Notes: a model not told the origin generated them from the letters alone. DNA of 64,000 nucleotides from Bacteroidaceae bacterium (GCA_017617635.1 JAFZVW010000021.1:1-64000); one strand, 5' to 3'; shown: positions 24,653 to 33,767, counted from the stretch's first letter. A program made the numbers and translations.

Positions 24653-25959
24653 TGACATTCCGCATCTTCACATTCGACAACCGCTGCATTCCAGCCATGC
24701 AACAGGTACGCCGGCTATACCTGTCCAAGCCCGAATGGGGAAAAGACGTGCGCGAAGGCAAGACATTCGGTGTGCTTATATGGGAAGGCGGATACCTTGC
24801 CGCATTCAGCGGAACACTGGGCGGCAGGACCATACAGCCGGGATTCGTTCCTCCCGTCTTTGACCTACAGCGCCCTGGCAGTTATTTCCTACAGGAGGAG
24901 GCAGCGATTTCCGCCATCAACCGACGCCTTGCATCCGAACAGGTTACACCACGCGAAGTGTGCGACTTGCGTCACGAACGAAAGGTCCGCTCCCATGCCC
25001 TGCAGCAGTGGCTGTTTTCACAATATACATTTTTAAATATTAAGGGGCGGCAAGCCACATTGGCACAGTTGTTCGGCAATGTCCGAATCCCCTCGGGAGC
25101 AGGAGACTGCTGTGCCCCCAAACTGCTGCAGGAAGCATTCCGACGTGGCATACAACCCCTGGCAGTAGCCGAATGGAACTCACGCGACGACAGTTTTTCC
25201 CCGCCTTGTACCACACGCTGCCGACCTATACTTGCACACATGCTTGACGGGATAGATCACGAACCCGATCCCCGCATGACAGCATATATGGCCATAGCCG
25301 ACAAATTGCAGACCTTGTACAGCGACGACCATATCCTCGTTGTCAACAAACCCTCAGGTCTGCTCTCAGTTCCAGGTCGCGAGTTCTATCCCTCAGTACA
25401 AAGCATCACTGGTTGCCTGCCGGCACACCGTCTCGACCAGGATACCAGTGGAATCATGCTGCTTGCACGTGATACGGCCATACTTGCCAATTTGCAGCGC
25501 CAGTTCGAAAACCGCACTGTCCACAAGCAATATCAGGCACTTCTCCAACACGAAATGCCAGTTGGTTCCGAGGGAGAAATCACCCTGCCGCTACGACCTG
25601 ATTTCGATAATCTGCCACATCAGATAGCCGACCACGTACACGGACGCAAGGCACATACACATTATAATGTAAAGGAAAATATCAACGGGCACGCGCACCT
25701 GATTCTTACGCCTTATACAGGACGTACCCACCAGTTAAGGGTACATTGTGCACACCCCAACGGCCTCGACAACCCCATTCTTGGCGACCGCCTTTACGGC
25801 ACATCGTACATCGACCATCGTACATTGTACATTGTCCATCGTCCATCGTCCATCGTCCATCTCATGCTCCACGCCTCGCACCTGGAGTTTCAGCACCCCG
25901 TAAGCGGCGAAACCATAAAAATCAATTGTACTCCAAAATGGTCAGCCCATCAGGGTTGA
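24652..25959 (+). CDS. RluA-family pseudouridine synthase with N-terminal extension and an in-frame repeat insertion
   Basis: This is a 435-residue RNA pseudouridine synthase. The N-terminal 200 residues (FDNRCIPAMQQVRRLYL...GAGDCCAPKLLQEAF) are an extra domain seen in Bacteroidales RluA proteins. The catalytic domain has VVNKPSGLLSVPGR and HRLDQDTSGIMLLA with the nucleophilic Asp, then TGRTHQLRVHCAHPNGLDNPILGDRLYG. Between LYG and LMLHASHLEFQHP, which are normally close together, lie about 20 residues (including YIVHRPSSIVH) coded by short CATCGTC-type repeats. The target RNA base is unknown. The 3' end overlaps the convergent M16 gene by 38 bp. Confidence 0.87.
   Translation: MTFRIFTFDNRCIPAMQQVRRLYLSKPEWGKDVREGKTFGVLIWEGGYLAAFSGTLGGRTIQPGFVPPVFDLQRPGSYFLQEEAAISAINRRLASEQVTPREVCDLRHERKVRSHALQQWLFSQYTFLNIKGRQATLAQLFGNVRIPSGAGDCCAPKLLQEAFRRGIQPLAVAEWNSRDDSFSPPCTTRCRPILAHMLDGIDHEPDPRMTAYMAIADKLQTLYSDDHILVVNKPSGLLSVPGREFYPSVQSITGCLPAHRLDQDTSGIMLLARDTAILANLQRQFENRTVHKQYQALLQHEMPVGSEGEITLPLRPDFDNLPHQIADHVHGRKAHTHYNVKENINGHAHLILTPYTGRTHQLRVHCAHPNGLDNPILGDRLYGTSYIDHRTLYIVHRPSSIVHLMLHASHLEFQHPVSGETIKINCTPKWSAHQG
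25802..25862 (+). repeat. Short tandem repeat inserted inside the rluA-like gene
   Basis: The run consists of 7-9 bp units of the type (T)CATCGTAC, (A)CATTGTAC, CCATCGT, with at least four CCATCGT copies in a row at the end. It keeps the reading frame and encodes the extra loop between LYG and LMLHA. Confidence 0.75.
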
Positions 25960-27172
25960 ACACATCACGTGCAGCATCCCACACCTGCTGTGCAGTCAGT
26001 TCCCCAATACGCTCAATCAGCTGTTCACGGCTCTGCATTCTGCCACAATGCAGCAGGCGCTTGCCCATACCTATAGCTACATTCTCGGCATTCTCGTAAG
26101 CCAACGCTATCTGACCTGACAGCTGACGCTTGGCTGCCGACAGGGCACGCTCGCTTAACGGAGCATTGCACAGCCTCCTCAACTCCTTTATCACCAATCG
26201 TTTGCAGCGAGCCACATCTTGCCTGTCGCAACCGAAGTACACTGCCCACACGCCAGTGTCCGAATATGATACAAGCGAACTGTCAACAGTATACACCAAT
26301 CCCGTACGCTCGCGCAAAGATATGTTCAGCCTGCTGCTCAACCCCGTTCCTCCCAGTATATTGCTGGCAAGGTACAGCGCCAGATACCTGGAATCATCCC
26401 TGGCGTATGCACGTGCGCCCATCATTATATGTGACTGATGCGTATCCTTGTCCATTTTTACAGTCAACGGATACGAACATCCAGACGGTGCCGGAATACT
26501 GTCAACAGGACGCACAAACGGTTTCGCATTACCCGCATTCAGTTCTGGGTACTTTGCCAATACAGGATGCAGCATCCTTATAATGGCAGCATCGCTTTCC
26601 TCCACCGGGCCACTACAGAAAATCACCATTCTATCGGGAGTATACATTCTGGAAACATATGCCCTGACATCCTTTGTCCTGTACTCACGCAACCGTTCCG
26701 CATCCCCCAGTATATTACGTCCCAGGGGGTGTCCCTTGAACAAAAGCGCCTCGAAGTCATCATAAATCAGTTCCGACGGACTGTCGTTGTACGACTCTAT
26801 CTCATCAACCACGACCTCCACCTCCTTGTCCATCTCTGTCTGAGGATATGTACTCTGCATTACGACATTTGCCAGCAAGTCCAGCGCACGTCCCATATAC
26901 TGGCTCTGACAGGCACAGTAATATACCGTTTCCTCCTTACCGGTAAAAGCATTCAGCTCACCACCTACACTCTCCATACGGGAAATAATCTGCCGCGAGG
27001 TACGCGTTTTCGTTCCCTTGAAACTCAGGTGTTCGGTAAAATGGGCCATACCCCTCTCGCCGTCCAGTTCGTCACGCGTACCGCTGTCCACCGCTATTCC
27101 GCAGTAAGCCACTCCACCGGCGTTGTTCGACACGATTACGCGCAATCCGCTACCTAAAATTAATGATTTCAT
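25922..27172 (-). CDS. M16-family zinc peptidase (pitrilysin/processing-peptidase type)
   Basis: This is a 416-residue metallopeptidase. The inverted zinc motif HFTEH (HxxEH, about residues 43-47) is followed by the second-ligand region VVVDEIESYNDSPSE (ExxxxxxxE). The C-terminal M16 domain shows LRERTGLVYTVDSSL. The ATG at 27172 gives the normal N-terminus (MKSLILGSGLRVIVSNN); the longer frame to 27448 crosses the feoAB promoter and is rejected. No signal peptide is seen, so it is probably cytoplasmic. Confidence 0.88.
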   Translation of the reverse strand: MKSLILGSGLRVIVSNNAGGVAYCGIAVDSGTRDELDGERGMAHFTEHLSFKGTKTRTSRQIISRMESVGGELNAFTGKEETVYYCACQSQYMGRALDLLANVVMQSTYPQTEMDKEVEVVVDEIESYNDSPSELIYDDFEALLFKGHPLGRNILGDAERLREYRTKDVRAYVSRMYTPDRMVIFCSGPVEESDAAIIRMLHPVLAKYPELNAGNAKPFVRPVDSIPAPSGCSYPLTVKMDKDTHQSHIMMGARAYARDDSRYLALYLASNILGGTGLSSRLNISLRERTGLVYTVDSSLVSYSDTGVWAVYFGCDRQDVARCKRLVIKELRRLCNAPLSERALSAAKRQLSGQIALAYENAENVAIGMGKRLLHCGRMQSREQLIERIGELTAQQVWDAARDVFNPDGLTILEYN

Positions 27173-27226
27173 AGTGCAAAGGTACAAAGAATTCACAATT
27201 CGTAATTCATAATACACAGAATTTTG

Positions 27227-27234
27227 TAAATTTG
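27227..27234 (+). promoter_or_regulatory. -7 promoter box of feoAB
   Basis: TAAATTTG matches TAnnTTTG and ends 8 bp before the ATG. The upstream spacer holds an AT-rich repetitive run (ATTCACAATTCGTAATTCAT, from 27191). Confidence 0.5.
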
Positions 27235-27242
27235 CAGACACA

Positions 27243-29621
27243 ATGACATTAGCAGAACTTAACATAGGCGAATCCGCCATTATCACAGGCGTGGGAGGTG
27301 AAGGTGCACTTCGCCAGCACTTCCTCGACATGGGCGTCCTCCCCGGCGTCACCGCCACACTTGTCAAGTACGCTCCTATGGGCGACCCTATGGAGTTGCG
27401 TATCCGCGGATACGAGCTAACCCTTCGCAAGGCAGATGCCGCACGCATCCGTATAAGCCCGTCCGTCGTTGCCGTTCAGGAAGAGAATATGCCCGAAGAC
27501 AATGATGCCAGCGAAATCAACCGCAGTTACCAGCACAAGACCGAACACCCCGGTTATGGTGAGTCGGGACGCTATCACGATGAGCAGAAAGACCACAAGG
27601 ACATCAGCTACGGCACCGTACGCATCGCCCTTGTCGGCAACCAGAACAGCGGCAAGACCACACTATTCAACCAGCTCACCGGCTCCAACCAGCATGTAGG
27701 CAATTTTCCCGGAGTCACCATTGACCGCAAGGACGGATACATCAAAGGCCACCCCGATGCTGTCGTTACCGACCTGCCCGGCATCTACTCCCTCTCGCCA
27801 TACACCAACGAGGAAGTCATCAGCCGTCAGTTCATTCTCGAGGAAAAGCCCACCGCCATCATCAATATAGTCGATGCATCCAACATCGAGCGCAACCTGT
27901 ACCTCACCATGCAGCTCATGGAACTGGGAATCCCCATGGTACTTGCCCTTAACATGATGGACGAGGTCGAAAACAACGGCGGCACTATACGCATCAACAG
28001 CATGGAGGCACAGCTGGGAATCCCCGTAATCCCCATCTCGGCAATGAAGAACGAAGGCGTCGACGAGGTAGTCAAGCACGTCCTGCACGTTGCCCGGTAT
28101 CAGGAAGGCCCACAGCGACAGGACTTCTGTTCACCCACCGAGCACGGAGGCGCCGTACACCGCTGCCTGCACGCCATTATGCACTTTATCGAAAACCATG
28201 CCCAATGCGCCGGAATCCCCGTAAGATTTGCAGCGACAAAGCTTATCGAGGGCGATTCGCTTGTCATCAATGCCCTCAATCTCAGCCGTAACGAACAGGA
28301 AACCATCGAACACATCCTATGCCAGATGGAGGAAGAGCGCGGCCTTGACCGTCAGGCAGCAATGGCAGCAATGCGATACGACTACATCAGGCACGTCTGC
28401 CGTCATACAGTCATCCGCCCCAGGGAAAGCAAGGAACAGCTGCGCAGCCGCCGTATTGACCGCATTCTCACAGGGCGCTGGACATCCATCCCGTCATTCC
28501 TAGGCATCATGGCACTCATCTTCTATCTCACGTTCAACAGCCTTGGAGCGTGGCTGCAGGACCTGTTCCAGACAGGAATCGACTGGTTTACACGGGAAAG
28601 CGACGCCTTGCTTATACAATGGAATATCACACCTGCCGTACACTCGCTTATTATAGACGGCATATACTCCGGTGTAGGCACCGTCCTCGTCTTCCTGCCC
28701 CTCATCATCATACTGTTCTTCTTCCTGTCCCTGCTCGAGGACTCAGGCTATATGGCACGCATAGCATTCGTCATGGACAAACTCCTGCGCCGCCTCGGTC
28801 TCTCCGGCCGCAGTATCGTTCCGCTTCTCTTAGGCTTCGGTTGCAGCGTACCCAGCATAATGAGCAGCCGCACACTTCCCAGCGAACGCGACCGCCGGCT
28901 CACCATACTGCTCACCCCCTTCATGTCCTGCACCGCCAAGATACCCATATATGCATTCTTCGCGGCAGCCTTCTTCCCCGGACGCGGTGCCGCAGTAATG
29001 ACCAGCCTTTACGTCATCGGTATCATCACCGGCATAATAGTGGCGATAATCCTGAAGTACACACATTTCCGTGGCGAGGCAGTACCCTTTGTCATGGAAC
29101 TCCCCTGCTACCGCCTGCCCGTTGCATCCAATGTAATGCGCCTGCTATGGGACAAGGCCCGAGGTTTCCTGCAGCGAGCCTTTACCGTCATTTTCCTTGC
29201 CAGCATCGTCATCTGGTTCCTGCGTACCTTTGACCTCCATCTCGACATGGTTGCCGATGGAATGGAGCAACAGAGCATTCTGGCACAGATATCAGGCCTG
29301 GTAGCGCCCCTTTTCCAACCACTCGGTTTCGGTGACTGGCGCATCGTCACCTCGCTTGTCAGCGGCATACTTGCCAAGGAAGTCGTTGTCAGCACCCTCT
29401 CAACCCTGTTTACCGGAACAGCACTTACCACCATTATGAATACAGCCACAGCCTATTCGCTGCTCGTTTTCTGTCTGCTATACACACCATGCATAGCAAC
29501 CATCGCCACCATCCGGCGCGAGCTGGGAGTCAAGTGGTCCGTCGGCATCATGTGCTTCCAGTGCGTAGTAGCATGGATATGCGCATATATCACCCACATT
29601 GTGCTTAACACATTACTCTGA
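27243..29621 (+). CDS. feoAB: FeoA-FeoB fusion, ferrous iron transporter
   Basis: This 792-residue protein imports Fe2+ across the inner membrane. Residues 1-75 are a FeoA (SH3-like) domain (LNIGESAIITGVGGEGALRQHFLDMG). A G-protein domain follows at about 120-290, with G1 GNQNSGKTTLFNQLTG, G2/G3 FPGVTIDRKDG and DLPGIYSLSPYTNEE, and G4 LNMMDE. The rest is the FeoB permease with its Gate domains (LLLGFGCSVPSIMSSRTL; CTAKIPIYAFF) and about eight TM helices. The FeoA fusion is common in Bacteroidales. The Cys-rich FeoB-associated segment starts one base after its stop. Confidence 0.95.
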   Translation: MTLAELNIGESAIITGVGGEGALRQHFLDMGVLPGVTATLVKYAPMGDPMELRIRGYELTLRKADAARIRISPSVVAVQEENMPEDNDASEINRSYQHKTEHPGYGESGRYHDEQKDHKDISYGTVRIALVGNQNSGKTTLFNQLTGSNQHVGNFPGVTIDRKDGYIKGHPDAVVTDLPGIYSLSPYTNEEVISRQFILEEKPTAIINIVDASNIERNLYLTMQLMELGIPMVLALNMMDEVENNGGTIRINSMEAQLGIPVIPISAMKNEGVDEVVKHVLHVARYQEGPQRQDFCSPTEHGGAVHRCLHAIMHFIENHAQCAGIPVRFAATKLIEGDSLVINALNLSRNEQETIEHILCQMEEERGLDRQAAMAAMRYDYIRHVCRHTVIRPRESKEQLRSRRIDRILTGRWTSIPSFLGIMALIFYLTFNSLGAWLQDLFQTGIDWFTRESDALLIQWNITPAVHSLIIDGIYSGVGTVLVFLPLIIILFFFLSLLEDSGYMARIAFVMDKLLRRLGLSGRSIVPLLLGFGCSVPSIMSSRTLPSERDRRLTILLTPFMSCTAKIPIYAFFAAAFFPGRGAAVMTSLYVIGIITGIIVAIILKYTHFRGEAVPFVMELPCYRLPVASNVMRLLWDKARGFLQRAFTVIFLASIVIWFLRTFDLHLDMVADGMEQQSILAQISGLVAPLFQPLGFGDWRIVTSLVSGILAKEVVVSTLSTLFTGTALTTIMNTATAYSLLVFCLLYTPCIATIATIRRELGVKWSVGIMCFQCVVAWICAYITHIVLNTLL

Positions 29622-29622
29622 C

Positions 29623-29754
29623 ATGAATTTCCAGAGCATCATCCTCCTGTCCGTCATCCTCGCCATTGCTGCCATTGTAGCATATCGCTACATACGCCGC
29701 CAGAAACGAGGCGGAGGCTGTGGCTCATGCAATTGCAACTGCAACTGCAACAAT
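29623..29754 (+). other. FeoB-associated Cys-rich membrane segment, in frame with the GH20 gene
   Basis: ATG 29623 follows the feoB stop after one base. It encodes a short TM helix (SIILLSVILAIAAIVAY), a basic patch RRQKRGG and a Cys-rich tail with CGSCNCNCNCNN. This is the layout of the FeoB-associated Cys-rich membrane proteins normally found as separate ORFs of about 50 residues behind feoB. Here no stop codon separates it from the hexosaminidase reading frame. The basic patch predicts the tail faces the cytoplasm. Confidence 0.7.
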
Positions 29755-31323
29755 ATGTGCAAAGCGGTCATTCTTGCACTCATAACCCTTACCACACAAG
29801 GCACAATCGCACAACAGCCGGCCCTGATACCATACCCCCGGAAAATATATCTCAGCAAGACCAAGCCCTGTATCATCAAAAACGACCTGCTCATATCAGC
29901 ATCGGACGACCTTGCAAACGAAGCCGCCTGGCTCAAGACGCTCCTCAGCCAACGCTGCAAAGCCACAATATCACACAGCAACAAGACGGATATTACACTC
30001 CGCATAGATTCATGCCTGACCGGGGACCGAGAGCAATACACCCTGTCCGTCGCCCACAGGGGCATTACCGTCAGCGGAGCATCTCCACACGCAGTATTCA
30101 ACGGCATCAACACACTATACCAGTGGATACTCGCAAATTCCACAGCCGTCAAGCATGGCATCAGCATCTCACCAGTAGAGATACAGGATACACCACGCTA
30201 CAGCTACCGGGCACTCATGCTTGATCCCGCACGCCATTTCCTGCCCATACCAGCCATCAAACGCTATATCGATGAAATGGCACGTTACAAGTTCAACGTC
30301 CTGCAACTGCACCTTGCCGACGACCAGGGATTCCGCGTACAGATACTCACCCACCCCCGACTTACCGAGGGGCAGCAACACTACACGCAGGACGAAATAC
30401 GCGACCTCGTCACCTATGCCGCCACACGACACATAGCCATTGTTCCCGAAATCGACATCCCCGGGCACACATACGCCATACTGCGCAACTACCCACAGTC
30501 CCTTTGCCAGCACATCGATACCACAGCATGGGGGCAACGCCTGCGCACCGACGTAATGCTATGCGCATCAGCACCCTCGGTGTACAACCTGTGCATCGAC
30601 ATACTCAGCGAGATAGCCACACTCTTCCCCGCACCATACATCCACATGGGAGGCGACGAGTCACTAATCAGCAAAAACTGGGGGCAATGCCCACGATGTC
30701 AGGCACTCAAGGCACAACTCGGATATACCAGCGACGACCAGATTATGGGATATTTCTTCTCCCATTTCTGGGACATGCTGCGAGCCAAAGGCAAGAAACC
30801 CATCCTGTGGATAGAGATGGACAACATCAGGCCACCGGCAACACGATACCTCTTTCCATACCCGCAGGACGTAACACTCGTAACATGGCGCAATGCCCTT
30901 ACCCCCAAGGCCGTCCAGTTGACAGCCGCATCCGGCAACCAACTCATCATGGCACCAGGCGAACACTGCTATTTTGACTATCCCCAGTACAAGGGTGACC
31001 TGCCCGAAACCAACAACTGGGGCATGCCCATACTCACCCTGCAGGACTCATACCAGTGGGACCCCGGCTATCCGCAGTTGAACCAACCCCACCAACACAT
31101 CATAGGCGTAATGGGTACACTATGGGGTGAAGCCATCAATGACATCAACCGCGCCTTCTACATGACCTACCCCCGCGCCCTCGCACTTGCCGAGGCAGGA
31201 TGGTCAACACACGACAACCGCCAATGGGACAGCTTCAAGACACGCATCTATTCCATCCTCTACGACCAGATGCACCGCGGCATCCCCTTCCGCGTCCCCT
31301 TCGAGATCCAAAATAGTAAATAA
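29623..31323 (+). CDS. GH20 beta-N-acetylhexosaminidase, ORF beginning with the FeoB-associated segment
   Basis: The whole frame from 29623 codes 566 residues. An internal ATG at 29755 would give a 522-residue enzyme with its own signal peptide (MCKAVILALITLTTQG, cleaved near AQQ), which is probably the native hexosaminidase start. The GH20b-like domain follows, then the TIM barrel: HLADDQGFRVQ, VPEIDIPGHTYA and HMGGDESLISKNW with the Asp-Glu catalytic pair (substrate-assisted mechanism). It removes GlcNAc/GalNAc from glycans in the periplasm or at the surface. Either two proteins are made from one frame, or this is a true fusion after loss of the upstream stop. Confidence 0.85.
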   Translation: MNFQSIILLSVILAIAAIVAYRYIRRQKRGGGCGSCNCNCNCNNMCKAVILALITLTTQGTIAQQPALIPYPRKIYLSKTKPCIIKNDLLISASDDLANEAAWLKTLLSQRCKATISHSNKTDITLRIDSCLTGDREQYTLSVAHRGITVSGASPHAVFNGINTLYQWILANSTAVKHGISISPVEIQDTPRYSYRALMLDPARHFLPIPAIKRYIDEMARYKFNVLQLHLADDQGFRVQILTHPRLTEGQQHYTQDEIRDLVTYAATRHIAIVPEIDIPGHTYAILRNYPQSLCQHIDTTAWGQRLRTDVMLCASAPSVYNLCIDILSEIATLFPAPYIHMGGDESLISKNWGQCPRCQALKAQLGYTSDDQIMGYFFSHFWDMLRAKGKKPILWIEMDNIRPPATRYLFPYPQDVTLVTWRNALTPKAVQLTAASGNQLIMAPGEHCYFDYPQYKGDLPETNNWGMPILTLQDSYQWDPGYPQLNQPHQHIIGVMGTLWGEAINDINRAFYMTYPRALALAEAGWSTHDNRQWDSFKTRIYSILYDQMHRGIPFRVPFEIQNSK

Positions 31324-31366
31324 GTAAAAAACACGTGTAACCCCCTGAGGGTAAAATCAGGATGAT

Positions 31367-31504
31367 ATGGATGCAATAATATTATGGGCAAAACAGAACT
31401 TTGAACTGATTAGTCTGTTCGTAGGCTTGATCGGTGTGATTATTGCCTGTCTGTCATTAGTGCAGGAACTGAAGAAAAAGAAGAAGAGGGAAAAGCTGAA
31501 ATAG
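31367..31504 (+). CDS. 45-residue single-pass membrane peptide
   Basis: This short frame starts MDAIILWAKQNFELISLF, has one TM helix (about residues 14-33) and ends in a strongly basic tail, QELKKKKKREKLK. The size and layout resemble small holin-like or type I toxin-like peptides of unknown role, but I cannot assign a family. A strong hairpin terminator follows 24 bp downstream. No antisense RNA or partner gene is evident. Confidence 0.5.
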   Translation: MDAIILWAKQNFELISLFVGLIGVIIACLSLVQELKKKKKREKLK

Positions 31505-31528
31505 TGAGCGAATATGAGAATAATTAAA

Positions 31529-31564
31529 AAACAAAGGAGTTGCGATTTTGCAACTCCTTTGTTT
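31529..31564. terminator. Strong bidirectional terminator hairpin
   Basis: AAACAAAGGAGTTGC, loop GATTTT, GCAACTCCTTTGTTT makes a perfect 15-bp stem with A-rich and T-rich flanks. It serves the small peptide gene on the plus strand and the tRNA on the minus strand. Confidence 0.85.
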
Positions 31565-31565
31565 G

Positions 31566-31639
31566 TGGACCAGCTTGGGCTTGAACCAAGGACCTCCAGA
31601 TTATGAGTCTGTTGCTCTAACCAACTGAGCTACAAGTCC
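31566..31639 (-). tRNA. tRNA with anticodon CAU (Met, or Ile after lysidine modification)
   Basis: On the minus strand a 74-nt cloverleaf reads 5'-GGACTTGTAGCTCAG with a D-arm TAGCTC...GAGC. The anticodon loop is CTCATAA (anticodon CAU). The T-arm is CTTGG-TTCAAGC-CCAAG, and the 3' side is CTGGTCC-A. The CCA end is not encoded. The acceptor stem has one mismatch. It lacks initiator features such as an unpaired first base, so it is an elongator Met or Ile2 tRNA, which I cannot separate by eye. Confidence 0.88.
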
Positions 31640-31710
31640 GCAGAATGTTAATTCCGTGTGCAAAGGTATAACTTTTTATTTAGACTGCAATAAAAATGAA
31701 GATTTTTTTA

Positions 31711-31718
31711 TAATTTTG
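31711..31718 (+). promoter_or_regulatory. -7 promoter box of ribF
   Basis: TAATTTTG matches TAnnTTTG and ends 5 bp before the ribF ATG, so the transcript would be nearly leaderless. Confidence 0.45.
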
Positions 31719-31723
31719 ACACC

Positions 31724-32572
31724 ATGTTTGTAGCGACTATAGGTTTTTTCGACGGGGTTCACCTTGGGCACAGATGCCTGATAGATCAGGTGCTGGAGGT
31801 GGCTCGCGCACGTGGATTGCAGACGATGGCGGTGACAATGGACAGGCATCCGAAATGTGTCATTGCACCGCAGTTTGTCCCAAGCCTGCTGACTACGAAC
31901 GAAGAGCGCATGGAGCTGTTGACGGCTGCCGGTATCGATAGAATCGAGTTCCTGCATTTTGACAGCGAAATGATGCAGCTGACAGCGCATGATTTCATGC
32001 AGAAAGTACTGAAAGAGCAGTTGGGAGTCAGCGTGCTGGTTATGGGGTATGACCATAAATTCGGACACGGCGGAGGGTCGTTCGGGCAATACCTGCAATG
32101 GGGCAGGGAATGTGGTATCGAGGTTATTCGTGCTAGAGAACTGCCTGACGTGCATGCAAGCAGTACGGAGTGCCGCAAATATCTGATGTCCGGGGATATT
32201 GCCAGGGCCGAGACTCTGCTGGGACACCCCTTCTGTATCAGCGGAACGGTGGTTGCGGGACACAGGGTCGGTCGCGAAATGGGTTTCCCGACGGCAAATA
32301 TCGAGGTCTGCAAGGAGAAACTTGTACCTAAGGATGGTGTATATGCGGTAAGGGTGAATCAGACGCTGAAAGGTGTGCTGAACATCGGCACACGTCCGAC
32401 TCTGGATAATGGCAATGACCGTACAATTGAGGTGCATCTGATTGGCTACACGGGGAATCTGTATGGCGAGAAACTGACAATACAGTTCTTAAGGCGCATA
32501 CGTGATGAGCGTAAGTTCGGTTCGCTGGAGGAACTGAAGGCCCAGATCAGGAAAGACTTGGCTGATGCGTAA
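31724..32572 (+). CDS. ribF: Bifunctional riboflavin kinase / FAD synthetase
   Basis: This 282-residue enzyme makes FMN and FAD. The N-terminal FMN adenylyltransferase domain has ATIGFFDGVHLGHRCLI at its very start and later STECRKYLMSGDIARA. The C-terminal riboflavin kinase domain shows GREMGFPTANIEV, DGVYAVRV and GVLNIGTRPT. The N-terminus is some 10-20 residues shorter than usual, with no earlier ATG available downstream of the promoter box. The next gene overlaps its end by 8 bp. Confidence 0.93.
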   Translation: MFVATIGFFDGVHLGHRCLIDQVLEVARARGLQTMAVTMDRHPKCVIAPQFVPSLLTTNEERMELLTAAGIDRIEFLHFDSEMMQLTAHDFMQKVLKEQLGVSVLVMGYDHKFGHGGGSFGQYLQWGRECGIEVIRARELPDVHASSTECRKYLMSGDIARAETLLGHPFCISGTVVAGHRVGREMGFPTANIEVCKEKLVPKDGVYAVRVNQTLKGVLNIGTRPTLDNGNDRTIEVHLIGYTGNLYGEKLTIQFLRRIRDERKFGSLEELKAQIRKDLADA

Positions 32573-33767
32573 TCTGGATTTCATAAATCTGCATCGCAGG
32601 GATGATGTCAGGGTACTGGCATTGAGGCCGTGTCCGGACTGTGTTGACCTGCAATGGTGTCTGCAGCAGATTGAGGGCTGGCAGACGGCTTGCCGCAAGT
32701 TGCCGTTTTGGGCGATGGACGAGAACGGGGAGGCAAAGACGGATGTGTGGTTCCCGCCACGGATTTCGATGGAGCAATGCAGCAGCCAGGAGACGGCGCA
32801 GTACAAGGCACAGGTTGCCGTACGGGTAATGGGCGGCGAGGAGAACTGCGGGGAACTGGTGGATCTGACAGGAGGATACGGAGTGGATTTCAGCTATATG
32901 GCACGTCATTTCCGTCATGCAACATACGTCGAAAAGCAGCCGCATCTGTGCGAGATAATGAAGCACAACCTGCCTCATCTAGGGCTTGACAATGCTGATA
33001 TTGTGAATGCTGACTGCACGGATTTCTTGCGTACGGAGCTGAAGGCTGACGACCAAAGGCTGATATTTGCAGATCCCGCCCGTAGGGACAATGTGGGACG
33101 CAAGGTCGTTGCGCTCAGGGATTGTACGCCCGATATCGTGGAGTTGCAGGATAACTTGCTGGAACGTGCCAAGGTGGTTATTGCCAAATTATCGCCAATG
33201 CTGGACATATCCCTGGCTCTGCGAAGCCTGAGGGGTGTTGCCGAGGTGCATGTGATAAGCGTTCGCGGCGAATGCAAGGAACTGCTGCTGGTAATGACCG
33301 GGGGCGCAGCACCTTACCCCGACTTCTATTGTGTAAACATTGCTGATGAAACGGATGTTTTCCGTCACAACGGCCCTGTAGAGGCTCCAAAGATTGCAGG
33401 TAGTGTTATGCAGTATCTGTACGAACCGAATGCCAGTATACTGAAAGCCGGAGTACAGGATGCCCTATGCAGGGAATACGGTGTAGGGAAACTGCATGCC
33501 ATGAGCAATCTGTTTACCAGCGAGAAACCCGTAGTCAATTTCCCCGGACGCAGTTTCCGTGTATTGGCAACGAGCACATTCGGCAAAAAAGAGATAAGGG
33601 AAATGCTGAAGGGTATATCCCGAGCGAATATTGCAATACGCAATTTCCCCGCATCGGTGGATGAGTTGCGCAGAAGGCTGAAACTGAAAGACGGTGGCGA
33701 TGTGTACCTGTTTGCAACGACCGTTGCCGACGGACAGCATATGCTTATCAGGGGAATCAGGGAATAG
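32565..33767 (+). CDS. Class I SAM-dependent methyltransferase with THUMP-like C-terminus
   Basis: This 400-residue protein binds S-adenosylmethionine through VDLTGGYGVDFSYMARHF (motif I, about residues 102-119). The catalytic-type motif FADPARR (DPxR) follows. The C-terminal region (FPGRSFRVLATSTFGKKEIREMLKGIS...RLKLKDGGDVYLFAT) corresponds to the THUMP-like domain of this widespread family. The substrate is unknown; RNA is likely. It is coupled to ribF by an 8-bp overlap. Confidence 0.8.
   Translation: MRNLDFINLHRRDDVRVLALRPCPDCVDLQWCLQQIEGWQTACRKLPFWAMDENGEAKTDVWFPPRISMEQCSSQETAQYKAQVAVRVMGGEENCGELVDLTGGYGVDFSYMARHFRHATYVEKQPHLCEIMKHNLPHLGLDNADIVNADCTDFLRTELKADDQRLIFADPARRDNVGRKVVALRDCTPDIVELQDNLLERAKVVIAKLSPMLDISLALRSLRGVAEVHVISVRGECKELLLVMTGGAAPYPDFYCVNIADETDVFRHNGPVEAPKIAGSVMQYLYEPNASILKAGVQDALCREYGVGKLHAMSNLFTSEKPVVNFPGRSFRVLATSTFGKKEIREMLKGISRANIAIRNFPASVDELRRRLKLKDGGDVYLFATTVADGQHMLIRGIRE

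Noticed and set aside
25922..27448. Longer M16 peptidase starting at 27448
   Set aside because: The extra 92 codons cross the feoAB promoter and the start of feoA and do not match the family; ATG 27172 gives the normal N-terminus.
29741..29754. Metallothionein-like protein from the CNCNCN repeat
   Set aside because: The Cys run is the tail of a FeoB-associated membrane segment with an obvious TM helix before it.
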